From positions 2,356,001 through 2,420,000 of the forward strand of contig OZ014422.1 in assembly GCA_963965975.1 (NCBI GenBank): 64,000 nucleotides of DNA, in the 5' to 3' direction. A program made the position numbers and the translations under genes. The notes below the pieces were generated by a model. That model did no database searches, was not told where the DNA came from, and saw only the letters and a list, made by a program, of their open reading frames with translations. Numbering within the stretch: the first letter of the stretch is position 1; each line of letters starts with the position of its first letter. Positions 47,706 to 61,372 of the stretch are shown piece by piece. The DNA is from Xestospongia bergquistia (lineage: Eukaryota > Porifera > Demospongiae > Haplosclerida > Petrosiidae).

Positions 47706-50700
47706 ATGGATGGTGCAAAGTCGACCATTTCATTCTTTGTCAATGGAAAGCAGGTTTTTGTGTATTTACCGTAGTATTGTAGTCATCTGTATTTAGATGA
47801 TAATTGGCAATCCAGATCCTGAAACTAACCTTCTTCACTACTTGAGGAGATCGTGTAACGATATATTATATACTTCATTATAAAACTCTTTTGCAATTTC
47901 TATACAAGTATAAAGATATTATTATTTGTTTTTTTAGTGCATTTAACTGGTACTAAAGTAGGATGTGGAGAAGGAGGTTGTGGAGCATGTACTGTAATGT
48001 TATCACAGTATAATCCACATACTAACAAGATTAGGTCAGTCCCATACATATACTACATATAACATGTTGCAATTGTATGCTGTTCTCCTTTAACAGGCAT
48101 ATATCTGCAAATGCTTGTCTCTTACCAATATGTTCAGTGGATGGATTAGCTGTTACTACTGTGGAAGGCATTGGTAGTACTTTGACTAAATTACATCCTT
48201 GCCAGGTATTATTAATTGAGTTATTATATAATAATGTCCAGAATGCATGTAAGGTGTAAAGAGACAAATTAAATATTTTATTGACTGAGTAAGGACTGAA
48301 AAGTTGCTAAGCTTAGTGATAGGAAATGGGAAATTCAGGATTGACATAAATTGCAGTGAATAACAAATGAGACATTAACTACAAACAACACATGCACATT
48401 AACAAACATTTAGTCTATAACTAAAGAGTTTGAGTTACTGCAACAACCTACTTTAACCTTACCAATTACACATATACTAAATATAAATTACATGTAATAT
48501 CTACTGTCTGATGTATTATGTGTGATATATTTAACCTAAACTTTTGCAAGAGTAAGTTTAACTTTGTGTTTGCATTTTTTCTCAGGAGCGTATAGCTCGT
48601 AGTCATGGTAGTCAATGTGGGTTTTGTACACCTGGTATGGTGATGTCAATGTATACATTGTTACGTAATAATTCAGAACCAACTGAATTAGAAATGGAAA
48701 AAGCACTTCATGGTAAGCACTGTAAGAATTAAACAATTATTTAATAATCAATTAGTTTGCATCACTTGGTTTACTATGGAATCAAGAAGTCATGTCAATT
48801 ACTCACTATAGAATTTGTTGGTATGGTATACTATTACAAAGCAACAAATTATACACAGTGAGTAATTTGGATGAATTTAGATACCATAGTGTTCTACTAA
48901 TGTAAGCTACAAATTAGTTTGTTATAGTAACATATTAATTTTTACAGTGATATGAAGGAATGATTACTTTATCAATGTTAAAATAGATTAGTTGTTTTAA
49001 CCAATTCATGATCACTTATATATACTGAAAGTACTAACAATGAAATAACTTTCCTTGAAGGACATGTGTCTGGTTAGAGGGCTATCCAATTAGGAATTCC
49101 ATGACAACAACCCCTCACACACAGACTCATTATCCATGAAAATTCTTGTGTCTAACCATAGAGATTAGAGTACTCTAATATCTATAGTCTAACTAATGAG
49201 GCACTGACAGAATCATCAAAGCTTCATCAATTAACTGCATGATACTTTTCAGTGTCTCATTCTATATTGTATGCAACATGATGACCATGGATTGGTTAAA
49301 TCAACCAATTTATTTTTTCAGTAAAATATACTTTGTCTTTTACCTTATTAGGTAATCTGTGTCGATGTACTGGATATCGATCTATTCTTGATGGTTATAG
49401 AACTTTTTGCAAAGGCTGTTCTTGTGCCACAAAATGTGGTGATCAATCTGATAACAAAGAGGTCAGTTTAAGTATATAAGATATATTTATTTCTGGATTT
49501 TGTAGAAATTGCCTCTTTTGAGTGATGCTGACAAGTTTATACCTCTAGACTCAACACAAGAAACCATCTTTCCTCCTCAATTGAAAGTATAACTTCAATA
49601 TAAAAATCATTGATCTTTAATTTTCTCTCTCTCTCTCTTTCTCAATTATAAGGTTGATACTAGTGTGTCTCCATTGGTAATACAAGGACCCAGAGTACAA
49701 TGGTATCGACCAATAACACTCAAACAACTGTTCACATTGAAGAACAGATTCTCTAGTCATACAGAGAACAAGATTGTGGCTGGCAACACTAGTATGGGTA
49801 TGTGAATATGACAGATTGGAACTGTAAACATTTCTTTAACTTAGTTTTAGAATTACGCCAGAAAGGAACATGGTGTCCTATTCTCATATCTGTGACCCAC
49901 ATTCCTGAGTTACAGGTCTTAGAACTGAATGAGAGAGGTTTGGTTGTAGGAGCTGCAGTAACAGTGGCACAATTAGAAGACAAATTAAAGGAGATAGTTA
50001 ATACCTTATCAGGTAATATTGATAGTAAGTTAGTTCGCTATCTCTATGGTATTGTTTAGTCTCTAAGAGTCAGTTTTATTCTGCACTAGTGGACATGTTA
50101 CACTGGTTTGCTGGACCTCAGATTAAAAATATGGCAGTTAGTTATTTTAATAGATACCTTTCTGTCACTAAACATACTGATCTTAAATAATAACTACATT
50201 TAAACAATCTTTCTAATAGACTGTTGGTGGTAATATAATGGCTGCTAGTAAAACATCAGATCTTGTTCCTATATTAATGGCTATTCAAGTCAGTCTTCAA
50301 CTAATATCAACAGGTCAGTATCTTAATGCAATAAAGACTATAATTTGGATTGTGACTTTAGATCAACAACATGAAATGATCATTGATCAATCTTTCTATA
50401 TTAATGGAAAACCTAATATCACAGACAATGAAATTTTAGTCTCTCTAATCATACCATTCTCAATAGAGGTAGATTATTACTATAGCTAACATTACTAAGT
50501 TATAATCTCTTTATTTTAGAGTGATCATATTGCAGTATTTAAGCAGTCTCGTAGGAAACATTTAGATACTGCTATAGTTAATGCTTGTCTATGGATGAGA
50601 CAAGATGATACTGGAGCTGTTAAAGATTGTCAACTTGTTTATGGAGGAATGAGTCCTTTACCAATAATAGCAACACAAACACAAGAAAAAATAAAAGGAA

Positions 50701-53700
50701 GGTGTGTAATACACAATGTAATAGTTATGATGTAACTTTTCTATGTTAATAGACACTGGAATAATGAATTGCTCTCAATAGTTTGTCAAAGTTTGTCAGA
50801 AGAACTTGTCTTACCTCCTAATACTGAGGGTGGTATGGTGGACTATCGTATGAGCTTGTGTCTTTCATTCTTTTACAAGTTCTATTTACAAGTACAATCT
50901 CGTCTTGATCCTTTAAAAGTATCTGACAGAGAGATGAGTGGAACAAAAGTATGCACTGACTATAATTTTTGTAAAAATTATTTAATATTTCTTTTAGAAT
51001 TTATATCATGTACCTGTTAAAGGTAGTCAAGGTTTTCAATCTGTCTCATCTACACAACCAATATGGGACACTATTGGTCGACCAATAATGCATCTGTCAG
51101 CTCTTGAACAAGCTACTGGAGAGGCTAAGTATGTAACAATATCACAGATGTGGGAGACATGATACTCTCTATTGTAGATATGTAGATGATCTACCACATA
51201 TTGAAGGTGAAGCATATGCTGGTCTTGTATTAAGTGAATCAGCTCATGCTACTATCACTGTAAATACATCAGCACTAGAAGGAATGGAGGTAGGGCTTAT
51301 TAGTGGAGATCCTAGTTATTATGATATGCTAATTAATTTAGGGTGTTCTGGCTTATGTTTCTGCTCAAGATGTCCCTGGTAGTAATACTGTTGGGTTAAA
51401 TAATGATGACTATATTTTTGCTGATGGGAAAGTGACATCTATTGGACAAATTATTGGTATTGTAGTAGCAAAGAGTAAAACATTAGCTCAAAGAGCAGCT
51501 AGAGCTGTTAAAGTGACCTATAATAACTTATCTTCTGTTCTTACTATTGAAGTATGTATATAAGAAGTTAACTAATATATTAATATACTATCATTTTAGG
51601 AGGCTAAGTCAGCTGGTATGTTCTATCAACCTGAAAATCACCTCAGATGTGGTGATGTGGAATCTGCCATGAGCTCAGCAGAGCATCTAATTGAGGGAAT
51701 AATGAGAGTTGGTGGACAAGAGCATTTTTATATGGAGACATGTGCTTGTCTTGTCATTCCCAAGAGAGAGCAGAAAGAAGTTGAAATTATTGCATCAACA
51801 CAGAACTTGATGGAATGTCAGGCATTTGTCTCAAAAGCTTTAGGAATACCAGCAAATCGAGTGGTAGCTAAAGTGAAAAGAATTGGTATGAAGACCAAAG
51901 ATAATAACAGTATATGTTGATATCTTACATTAGGTGGTGGGTTTGGAGGTAAGGAAACAAGATGTGTTATACCATATGCAGCTGTAGCAGTGGCTGCTAA
52001 CAAGTACTATATTATTTGTCAATATGATAATCTAATAAGTTAATTATAGGGTTCAAAGTCCAGTGCGTATTATGTTAGAAAGACATGAAGATATGAGAAA
52101 TACAGGAATTCGACATCCATTTCTAGGAGAGTATAAGGTCTACTTACTTTGTACAAATTTATTACAGTATATGGTATGTAATATAGGTTGCATTTACTAG
52201 TGAGGGACAACTCATGGCTCTTGATGTTGATGTCTATCTTAATGGAGGTGCTTCAATGGATTTATCAGTAGCAGTATGTCTATTTTAGCTTTAAATATAT
52301 ATGGAGGCTATCTTCTCAATTCTAGATCATGCAAACTGCTATGTTACGTTTACAAAGTGTCTATTACATACCTAATATTCATATTGGTGGTCACACTTGT
52401 CAAACTAATCTTCCTTCAAATGGTGCCATGAGAGGATTTGGTATGCCTCAAGCACTAATGATCATGGAGACAATTATATCTCACGTGGCTGATACACTTG
52501 GTGTTGATAAAACAATAGTACAGGAAAGAAATCTTCTGAGAGATGGAGAAGAGTTGGTATTTGGAGTGATAGTTGAAGATTGTACAATACGGAGATGTTG
52601 GACAACTCTACTAGAGAAATGTGACTACCATCAGAGAAAGAAGGAAGTTGAGACCTTCAATAAGTAAGATTACTATAATATTAATAAATTCCTGTACTGT
52701 TACTTTAAGATTTGTATTCTTGTAGGCAGAATCGTTGGAAGAAACAAGGGATTGCTATTGTACCTACCTTTCATGGTATGGGCATTGAGTTTATTCCTCT
52801 AAATCAAGCTGGAGCACTAGTTCATATTTACACTGATGGGTCTGTTCTGATCAGTCATGGAGGAATAGAAATGGGACAGGTAATGTTCTATCACTTACTT
52901 ATTGCTTATTTCTACAATATTGTAGGGTCTACATACTAAGATGATACAAGTTTGTTCTCGTTGTTTAAATATACCTGTAGAGAAGATCCATATCAGTGAA
53001 ACTAACACTGATAAAGTACCTAATGCAACTGCTACTGCTGCCTCCATCTCTTCTGATTTATATGGAATGGCTGTCAAAGTAAGATACTTTGAAAATAAAT
53101 GTATGGATGCTGTCATTATCTTGTTTATGCAGCATGCTTGTGAGCAGTTAATAGAGAGATTAAAACCATTTAAGGAAGCTTCTCCTGATGCTGGCTGGGA
53201 AGGATGGGTCAGATATTGTCTGTCCATTACACACAACATGACTTGTTACTATCTATAGGTTATTCAAGCATACTTAGCTCGAGTTAATCTCTCAGCTCAA
53301 GGATTCTATAAAATACCAAATATTTGGATGGACTGGGAAACAGGCAAAGGCAAACCAAACAATTATTACTCATATGGTGTTGGCTGCTCTCTTGTTGAAG
53401 TTGACACACTAACAGGGAATATACAGGTCTGTAAATAAAGTTCCTCTATAATTGATTCCTTAATTTTTCCACTAGATATTGCGTACTGATCTATTAATGG
53501 ATGTAGGTAACAGTCTAAATCCTGCCATTGATATTGGTCAAATTGAGGGAGCATTCACTCAAGGACTGGGACTGTTTACAATGGAAGAGTGTATCTTCTT
53601 AAAAGATGGCAAACTTTACACTCAAGGCCCTAACACTTACAAGATACCTGGTTGTAGTGATATTCCTATTGAATTAAATGTAACTCTGCTTGATCGCTGT

Positions 53701-54105
53701 CCCAATCCTAAAGCTATCTTCTCATCTAAGGTAGTGATAGTATAACATTATGGATTAATGGTATTATATTATAGGGTATTGGTGAACCTCCTCTGTTTTT
53801 AGCTGCTTCTGTCTTCTTTGCTATTAAAGAGGCAGTAAAGAGTGCACGAGTTGAGAAAGGTCTTGATGGATATTTTGAATTTTGGAGTCCTGCATCTGCT
53901 GAAAGGATAAGAATGGCTTGTCAAGATCAGTTCACTGATATGGTAAGTAATCCCTAGATTTAATGACTCAACTGAAGTTAGCCTTACATTTCTCAACTGC
54001 ATGATATAATATAAATAGTTGATGGCTCTCTTATGATAGATTGAAAGCAAGAAAGTAATCACGGCTGCTGATAGTTCTCAAGTCAGCTGGAACATAATAC
54101 CATAA
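47706..54105 (+). CDS. XDH: Xanthine dehydrogenase, copy 4 (A type)
   Basis: Complete 29-exon XDH with the long introns of copy 1, including the hairpin at about 48773-48891. Fe-S cysteines, [17 protein letters not shown] and [12 protein letters not shown] are conserved. Differences: [10 protein letters not shown] instead of [10 protein letters not shown], one Gly to Ser in RFSSHTE, TRCVIP for TRCDIP after the GGKE motif, NTGIRHPF, and the pocket motif [11 protein letters not shown] as in copy 2. The tail is [21 protein letters not shown]. Its 5' half is closest to copy 1 but parts of its 3' half (intron 24, exon 20) match copy 2. No stop or lost splice site was noticed. Confidence 0.92.
48773..48891. 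repeat. Imperfect inverted repeat in XDH copy 4 intron
   Basis: Equivalent of the copy 1 hairpin. The right arm is changed by a short insertion (TATACACAGTGAG). Confidence 0.65.
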
Positions 54106-54227
54106 ATGAAATGAACATTGCCATTTATAAACATTTCTAATGATTTATAGTAGACATTCAAAAAAAACTTGAATCTATCTTTAGGGAGGGAGTGGTGTCA
54201 AGGAGGAGTGGCTGGTAGAGTACAAAA

Positions 54228-57200
54228 ATGGATGGTGCAAAGTCGACCATTTCACTCTTTGTCAATGGAAAGCAGGTATTTGTGTATTTACTGTAGTGTT
54301 GTAGTCATCTGTATTTAGATGATAATTGGCAATCCAGATCCTGAAACTAATCTTCTTTACTACTTGAGGAGATCATGTAATGATGATATATACTTTATTA
54401 TCAAATTCTTTTGCAATTTCTTTACAAGTATAAAGATATTGTTATTTGACTTCTTCTTTTAGTGCATTTAACTGGTACTAAATTAGGATGTGGAGAAGGA
54501 GGTTGTGGAGCATGTACTGTAATGTTATCACAGTATAATCCACATACTAAAAAGATTAGGTCAGTCACATACATACTACATATAATATGTCATGTAATTG
54601 TATCCTTTAACAGGCATATATCTGCAAATGCTTGTCTCTTACCAATATGTTCAGTGGATGGATTAGCTATTACTACTGTGGAAGGCATTGGTAGTACTTT
54701 GACTAAATTACATCCTTGCCAGGTGTTACAAATAAAATGTTATGATAACCTCTCTGTAGTTCTCCTCTAAACCTTATTAGTTATCACAATCATTTATCTT
54801 CATGTACCACATGTAGTGTGACTTAACTATTATAAGTAAATACCATAATAAAAAAAAAATTAAAGCAAACTAATGTACTAGGTTACTTTGTTTTATTTAC
54901 TTTGTGTTTACATCTTTTCTCAGGAGTGTATAGCTCGTAGTCATGGTAGTCAATGTGGGTTTTGTACACCTGGTATGGTAATGTCAATGTATACATTGTT
55001 ACGTAATAATTCAGAACCAACTGAATTAGAAATGGAAGAAGCACTTCATGGTTAGAAATATAAAGGAATGATTACTGTTTAGTCATTTACCTTATTAGGT
55101 AATCTGTGTCGATGTACTGGATATCGATCTATTCTTGATGGTTATAGAACTTTTTGCAAAGGTTGTTCTTGTGCCACAAAATGTGGTGATCAATCTAATG
55201 ACAAAGAGGTCAGTTTAAGTATATAAGATATATTTAATTCTGGATTTTGTAGAAATTGCCTCTTTTGAGTGGTCCAGACAAGTTTATACCTCTAGACTCA
55301 ACACAAGAAACCATCTTTCCTCCTCAATTGAAAGTATAACTTCAATATAAAAATCATTGATCTTTAATTTTCTCTCTCTCTCTCTTTCTCAATTATAAGG
55401 TTGATACTAGTGTGTCTCCATTGGTAATACAAGGACCCAGAGTACAATGGTATCGACCAATAACACTCAAGCAACTGTTCACTTTGAAGAACAGATTCTC
55501 TGGTCATACAGAGAATAAGATTGTGGCTGGCAACACTAGTATGGGTATGTGGATATGACAGATTGGAACTGTAAATATTTCTTTAACTTAGTTTTAGAAT
55601 TGCGCCAGAAAGGCACATGGTGTCCTATTCTCATATCTGTGACCCACATTCCTGAGTTACAGGTCTTAGAACTGAATGAGAGAGGTTTGGTTGTAGGAGC
55701 TGCAGTAACAGTGGCACAATTAGAAGACAAATTAAAGGAGATAGTTAATACTTTATCAGGTAATATTGATATAAGTTAGTTTGCTATCTCTATGGTATTG
55801 TTTAGTCTCTAAGAGTCAGTTTTATTCTGCACTAGTGGACATGTTACACTGGTTTGCTGGACCTCAGATTAAAAATATGGCAGTGAGTTATTTTAATAGA
55901 TACCTTTCTGTCACTAAACATACTGATCTTAAATAATAACTACATTTAAACAATCTTTCTAATAGACTGTTGGTGGTAATATAATGGCTGCTAGTAAAAC
56001 ATCAGATCTTGTTCCTATATTAATGGCTATTCAAGTCAGTCTTCAACTAATATCAACAGGTCAGTATCTTAATGCAATAAAGACTATAATTTGGATTGTG
56101 ACTTTAGATCAACAACGTGAAATGATCATTGATCAATCTTTCTATATTAATGGAAAACCTAATATCACAGACAATGAAATTTTAGTCTCTCTAATCATAC
56201 CATTCTCAATAGAGGTAGATTATTACTATAGCTAACATTACTAAGTTATAATCTCTATCTTAGAGTGATCATATTGCAGTATTTAAGCAGTCTCGTAGGA
56301 AACATTTAGATACTGCTATAGTTAATGCTTGTCTATGGATGAGACAAGATGATACTGGAGCTGTTAAAGATTGTCAGCTTGTTTATGGAGGAATGAGTCC
56401 TTTACCAATAATAGCAACACAAACACAAGAAAAAATAAAAGGAAGGTGTGTAATTCAATGTAATCGTTATGATATAACTTTTCTATGTTAATAGACACTG
56501 GAATAATGAATTGCTCTCAATAGTTTGTCAAAGTTTGTCAGAAGAACTTGTCTTATCTCCTAATACTGAGGGTGGTATGGTGGATTATCGTAAAAGCTTG
56601 TGTCTTTCTTTCTTTTACAAGTTCTATTTACAAGTACAATATCACCTTGATCCTTTAAAAGTATCTGACAGAGAGATGAGTGGAACAAAAGTATGCAGTG
56701 ACTATAATTTTTGTAAAAATTATTTAATATTTCTTTTAGAATTTATATCATGTACCTGTTAAAGGTAGTCAATGTTTTCAATCTGTCTCATCTACACAAC
56801 CAATATGGGACACTATTGGTCGACCAATAATGCATCTGTCAGCTCTTGAACAAGCTACTGGAGAGGCTAAGTATTAATAATATCACAGATGTAGGAGATG
56901 TGATACTCTCTATTGTAGATATGTAGATGATCTGCCACATATTGAAGGTGAAGCATATGCTGGTCTTGTATTAAGTGAATCAGCTCATGCTACTATCACT
57001 GTAAATACATCAGCACTAGAAGGAATGGAGGTAGGGCTTATTAGTGGAGACCCTTGTTGTTATGATGTGCTAATTAATTTAGGGTGTTCTGGCTTATGTT
57101 TCTGCTCAAGATGTCCCTGGTAATAATACTGTTGGGTTAAATAATGATGACTATATTTTTGCTGATGGGAAAGTGACATCTATTGGACAAATTATTGGTA

Positions 57201-59846
57201 TTGTAGTAGCAAAGAATAAACCATTAGCTCAAAGAGCAGCTAGAGCTGTTAAAGTGACCTATAATAACTTACCTTCTGTTCTTACTATTGAAGTATGTAT
57301 TAAACAAGTTAACTAATATATTAATACACTGTTATTATAGGAGGCTAAGTCAGCTGGTATGTTCTATCAACCTGAAAATCACCTCAGATGTGGTGATGTG
57401 GAATCTGCCATGAGCTCAGCAGAGCATCTAATTGAGGGAATAATGAGAGTTGGTGGACAAGAGCATTTTTATATGGAGACATGTGCTTGTCTTGTCATTC
57501 CCAAAAGAGAGCAGAAAGAAGTTGAAATTATTGCATCAACACAGAGCTTGATGCAATGTCAGGAGTTTGTTTCAAAAGCTTTAGGAATACCAGCAAATCG
57601 AGTGGTAGCTAAAGTGAAAAGAATTGGTATGAAGACCAAAGATAATAACAGTATATGTTGATATCTTACATTAGGTGGTGGGTTTGGAGGTAAGGAAACA
57701 AGATGTGATATACCATATGCAGCTGTAGCAGTGGCTGCTAACAAGTACTATGTTCTTTATTAATGTGATAATCTAGTAGGTTAATTATAGGGTTCAAAGT
57801 CCAGTACGTATAATGTTAGAAAGACATGAAGATATGAGAAATACAGGAGGTCGACATCCATTTCTAGGAGAGTACAAGGTCTACATACTTTGTACAAATG
57901 TATTACAGTATATATGTGTGTGTAATATAGGTTTCATTTACTAGTGAGGGACAACTCATGGCTCTTGATGTTGATGTCTATCTTAATGGAGGTGCTTCAA
58001 TGGATTTATCAGTAGCCGTATGTCTATTTAAGCTTTAAATATATATGGAGGCTATCTTCTCAATTCTAGATCATGCAAACTTCTATGTTACGTTTACAAA
58101 GTGTCTATTACATACCTAATATTCATATTGGTGGTCACACTTGTCAAACTAATCTTGCTTCGAATGGTCCCATGAGAGGATTTGGTATGCCTCAAGCACT
58201 AATGATCATGGAGACAATTATATCTCACGTGGCTGATACACTTGGTGTTGATAAAACAATAGTACAAGAAAGAAATCTTCTGAGAGATGGAGAAGAGTTG
58301 GTATTTGGAGTGATAGTTGAAGATTGTACAATACGAAGATGTTGGACAACTCTACTAGAGAAATGTGACTACTATCAGAGAAAGAAGGAAGTTGAGACCT
58401 TCAATAAGTAAGATTATTATGATATTAATAAATTCCTGTACTGTTACTTTAAGATTTGTATTCTTGTAGGCAGAATCGTTGGAAGAAACAAGGGATTGCT
58501 ATTGTACCTACTTTTCATGGTATGGGCATTGAGTTTATTCCTCTAAATCAAGCTGGAGCACTAGTTCATATTTACACTGATGGGTCTGTTCTGATCAGTC
58601 ATGGAGGAATAGAAATGGGACAGGTAATGTTCTATCACTTACTTATTGCTTATTTCTACAATATTGTAGGGTCTACATACTAAGATGATACAAGTTTGTT
58701 CTCGTTGTTTAAATATACCTGTAGAGAAGATCCATATCAGTGAAACTAACACTGATAAAGTACCTAATGCAACTGCTACTGCTGCTTCCATCTCTTCTGA
58801 TTTATATGGAATGGCTGTCAAAGTAAGATACTTTGAATAGAAATGTATGGTTATTGTCATTATCTTGTTTATGTAGAATGCTTGTGACCAGTTAATAGAG
58901 AGATTACAACCATTTAAGGAAGCTGCTCCTGATGCTGGCTGGGAAGGATGGGTCAGATATTGTCCATTACACACAACATGACTAGTTACTATCTATAGGT
59001 TATTCAAGCATACTTAGCTCGAGTTAATCTCTCAGCTCAAGGATTCTATAAAATACCAAATATTTGGATGGACTGGGAAACAGGCAAAGGCAAACCAAAC
59101 AATTATTACTCATATGGTGTTGGCTGCTCTCTTGTTGAAGTTGACATACTAACAGGGAATATACAGGCTTGTATATAAAGTTCCCCTATAATTGATTCCT
59201 TTATTTTTCCACTAGGTATTGCGTACTGATCTATTAATGGATGTAGGTAACAGTCTAAATCCTGCCATTGATATTGGTCAAATTGAGGGAGCATTCACTC
59301 AAGGACTGGGACTGTTTACAATGGAAGAGTGTATCTTTTTAAAAGATGGCAAACTTTATACTCAAGGCCCTAATACTTACAAGATACCTGGTTGTAGTGA
59401 TATTCCTATTGAATTAAATGTAACTCTGCTTGATCGCTGTCCCAATCCTAAAGCTATCTTCTCGTCTAAGGTAGTAATAGTATAACATTATGGATTAATG
59501 GTATTATATTATAGGGTATTGGTGAACCTCCTCTGTTTTTAGCTGCTTCTGTCTTCTTTGCTATTAAAGAGGCAGTAAAGAGTGCACGAGCTGAGAAAGG
59601 TCTTGATGGATATTTTGAATTTTGGAGTCCTGCATCTGCTGAAAGGATAAGAATGGCTTGTCAAGACCAGTTCACTGATATGGTAAGTAATCCGTAGATT
59701 TTAATGACTCAACTGAAGTTAGCCTTACATTTCTCAACTGCATGATATAATGTACATAGTTGATGGCTCTCTTATGATAGGTTGAAAGCAAGAAAGTAAT
59801 CATGGCTGCTGATAGTTCTCAAGTCAGCTGGAACATAATACCATAA
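54228..59846 (+). CDS. XDH: Xanthine dehydrogenase, copy 5 (B type)
   Basis: Complete B-type XDH, starting 122 bases after the copy 4 stop. The main motifs are conserved ([35 protein letters not shown]). Several changes are private to this copy: [12 protein letters not shown] where the others read [12 protein letters not shown] (Ala to Pro next to the pocket), GSQCFQSV for [16 protein letters not shown] for DYRMSLCL, and QYHLDP for QSRLDP. The donor after exon 26 reads CAG/GCTTGT rather than CAG/GTCTGT, so splicing would need a GC donor. Patches of exons 18-20 and intron 24 match copy 1, while exons 21-22 match copies 2 and 4. It is open throughout, but it is the most divergent full copy and may be losing or changing function. 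Confidence 0.88.
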
Positions 59847-59962
59847 ATGAAATGAACATTGCCATTTATAAACATTTCTAATGATTTATAATAGACATTC
59901 AAATTGAATCTATATTTAAAGAGGGAGTGGTGTCAAGGAGGAGTGGCTGGTAGAGTACAAAA

Positions 59963-60797
59963 ATGGATGGTGCAAAGTCGACCATTTCATTCTTTGTCAA
60001 TGGAAAGCAAGTATTTGTGTATTTACTGTAGTATTGTAGTCATCTATATTTAGATGATAATTGGCAATCCAGATCCTGAAACTAATCTTCTTTACTACTT
60101 GAGGAGATCATGTACTTTATTATCAAATTCGTTTGCAATTTCTATACAAGTATAAAGATATTGTTATTTGATTTCTTCTTTTAGTGCATTTAACTGGTAC
60201 TAAATTAGGATGTGGAGAAGGCGGTTGTGGAGCATGTACTGTAATGTTATCACAGTATAATCCACATACTAACAAGATTAGGTCAGTCACATAGATACTC
60301 TACATACAATATGTCATAATTGTATGTTGTTATCCTTTAACAGGCATATATCTGCAAATACTTTTCTCTTACCAATATCTTCAGTGGATGGATTAGCTGT
60401 TACTACTGTGGAAGGCATTGGTAGTACTTTGACCAAATTACATCCTTGCCAGGTGTTACAAATAAAGAGTTATGGTAACCTCTCTGTAGTTCTCCTCTAA
60501 ACCTTATTAGTTATCACAATCATTTATCTTCATGTACCACATGTAGTGTCACTTACCTATCATGAGTAAACACTATATTATCTAATTTAAAGCAAACTAT
60601 TGTACTAGGTTACTCTGTTTTATTTACTTTGTGTTTACATTTTTTTCTCAGGAGCGTATAGCTCGTAGTCATGGTAGTCAATGTGGGTTTTGTACACCTG
60701 GTATGGTAATGTCAATGTATACATTGTTACGTAATAATTCAGAACCAACTGAATTAGAAATGGAAGAAGCACTTCATGGTTAGAAATATAAAAGAAT
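59963..60797 (+). pseudogene. XDH copy 6, truncated after exon 5
   Basis: Equivalent of copy 3 in unit 2. It keeps exons 1-5 then breaks into the POLR3H intron. The exon 4 donor is intact here, but the exon reads ANTFLLPISSVDG where functional copies read [13 protein letters not shown]. The fourth cysteine ligand of one 2Fe-2S cluster is therefore lost. Exon 1 ends AA/GT rather than AG/GT. It is a decaying fragment. Confidence 0.9.
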
Positions 60798-61372
60798 TAA
60801 TAAGTTGACAGTGAGATAGGATACAATCTGGATGGGTATTGCATAGATTGTGGAGAGATAAAAATATCATCAAAGAAACCTAACAATACTGAGAGAGGTA
60901 CATATGACGTCATGTTACTATAAATAGCAACAACACTAGTACTATATTTAGAACATGATTGCTTCATATAGACACAAACCTCTTATGCCATCAGGTGAGG
61001 AACTATGTATTTTTCCTACTAACACTTCATCAATAAAAGGGCGAAACACAATAAAATGAAATCTTACTAGAACAAAGGCATATATTATATACAGAATATT
61101 TTATTCATCTCTCTACCTTTAGTATGAGATGATCCATCTCCAGGAAACAAGTATGAATCACTCACATGTGTAATGTCATACAGTGCTATGCACAGTCCCA
61201 CTTTATGTACTACCTAATATGGTAATAGCTTTTACTATCAAATTTGAAAATTATCTCATACCTTTTTAGCAAATTTCTTATTAAGTATACTTGTTATCAC
61301 ATGATTCATGTCCAGACCAAATTTCCATGGCTCAATACGTATAATATCTTGCATTTCAGTTAAAATAAACAT
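60798..61372 (-). pseudogene. POLR3H 3'-truncated copy (unit 3)
   Basis: Exons 1-4 again, with open coding sequence but without exons 5-7. One change makes KKFAKK at the end of exon 1. It faces truncated XDH copy 6. Confidence 0.88.

Larger units (their letters stand above)
46099..60797. repeat. Tandem segmental duplication, unit 2
   Basis: About 14.70 kb repeating the order of unit 1: POLR3H 5' exons (-), spacer, XDH copies 4 and 5, truncated XDH copy 6. Similarity to unit 1 is very high in both exons and introns, pointing to recent duplication or continuing homogenisation. Differences include single bases and small indels. Confidence 0.93.
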
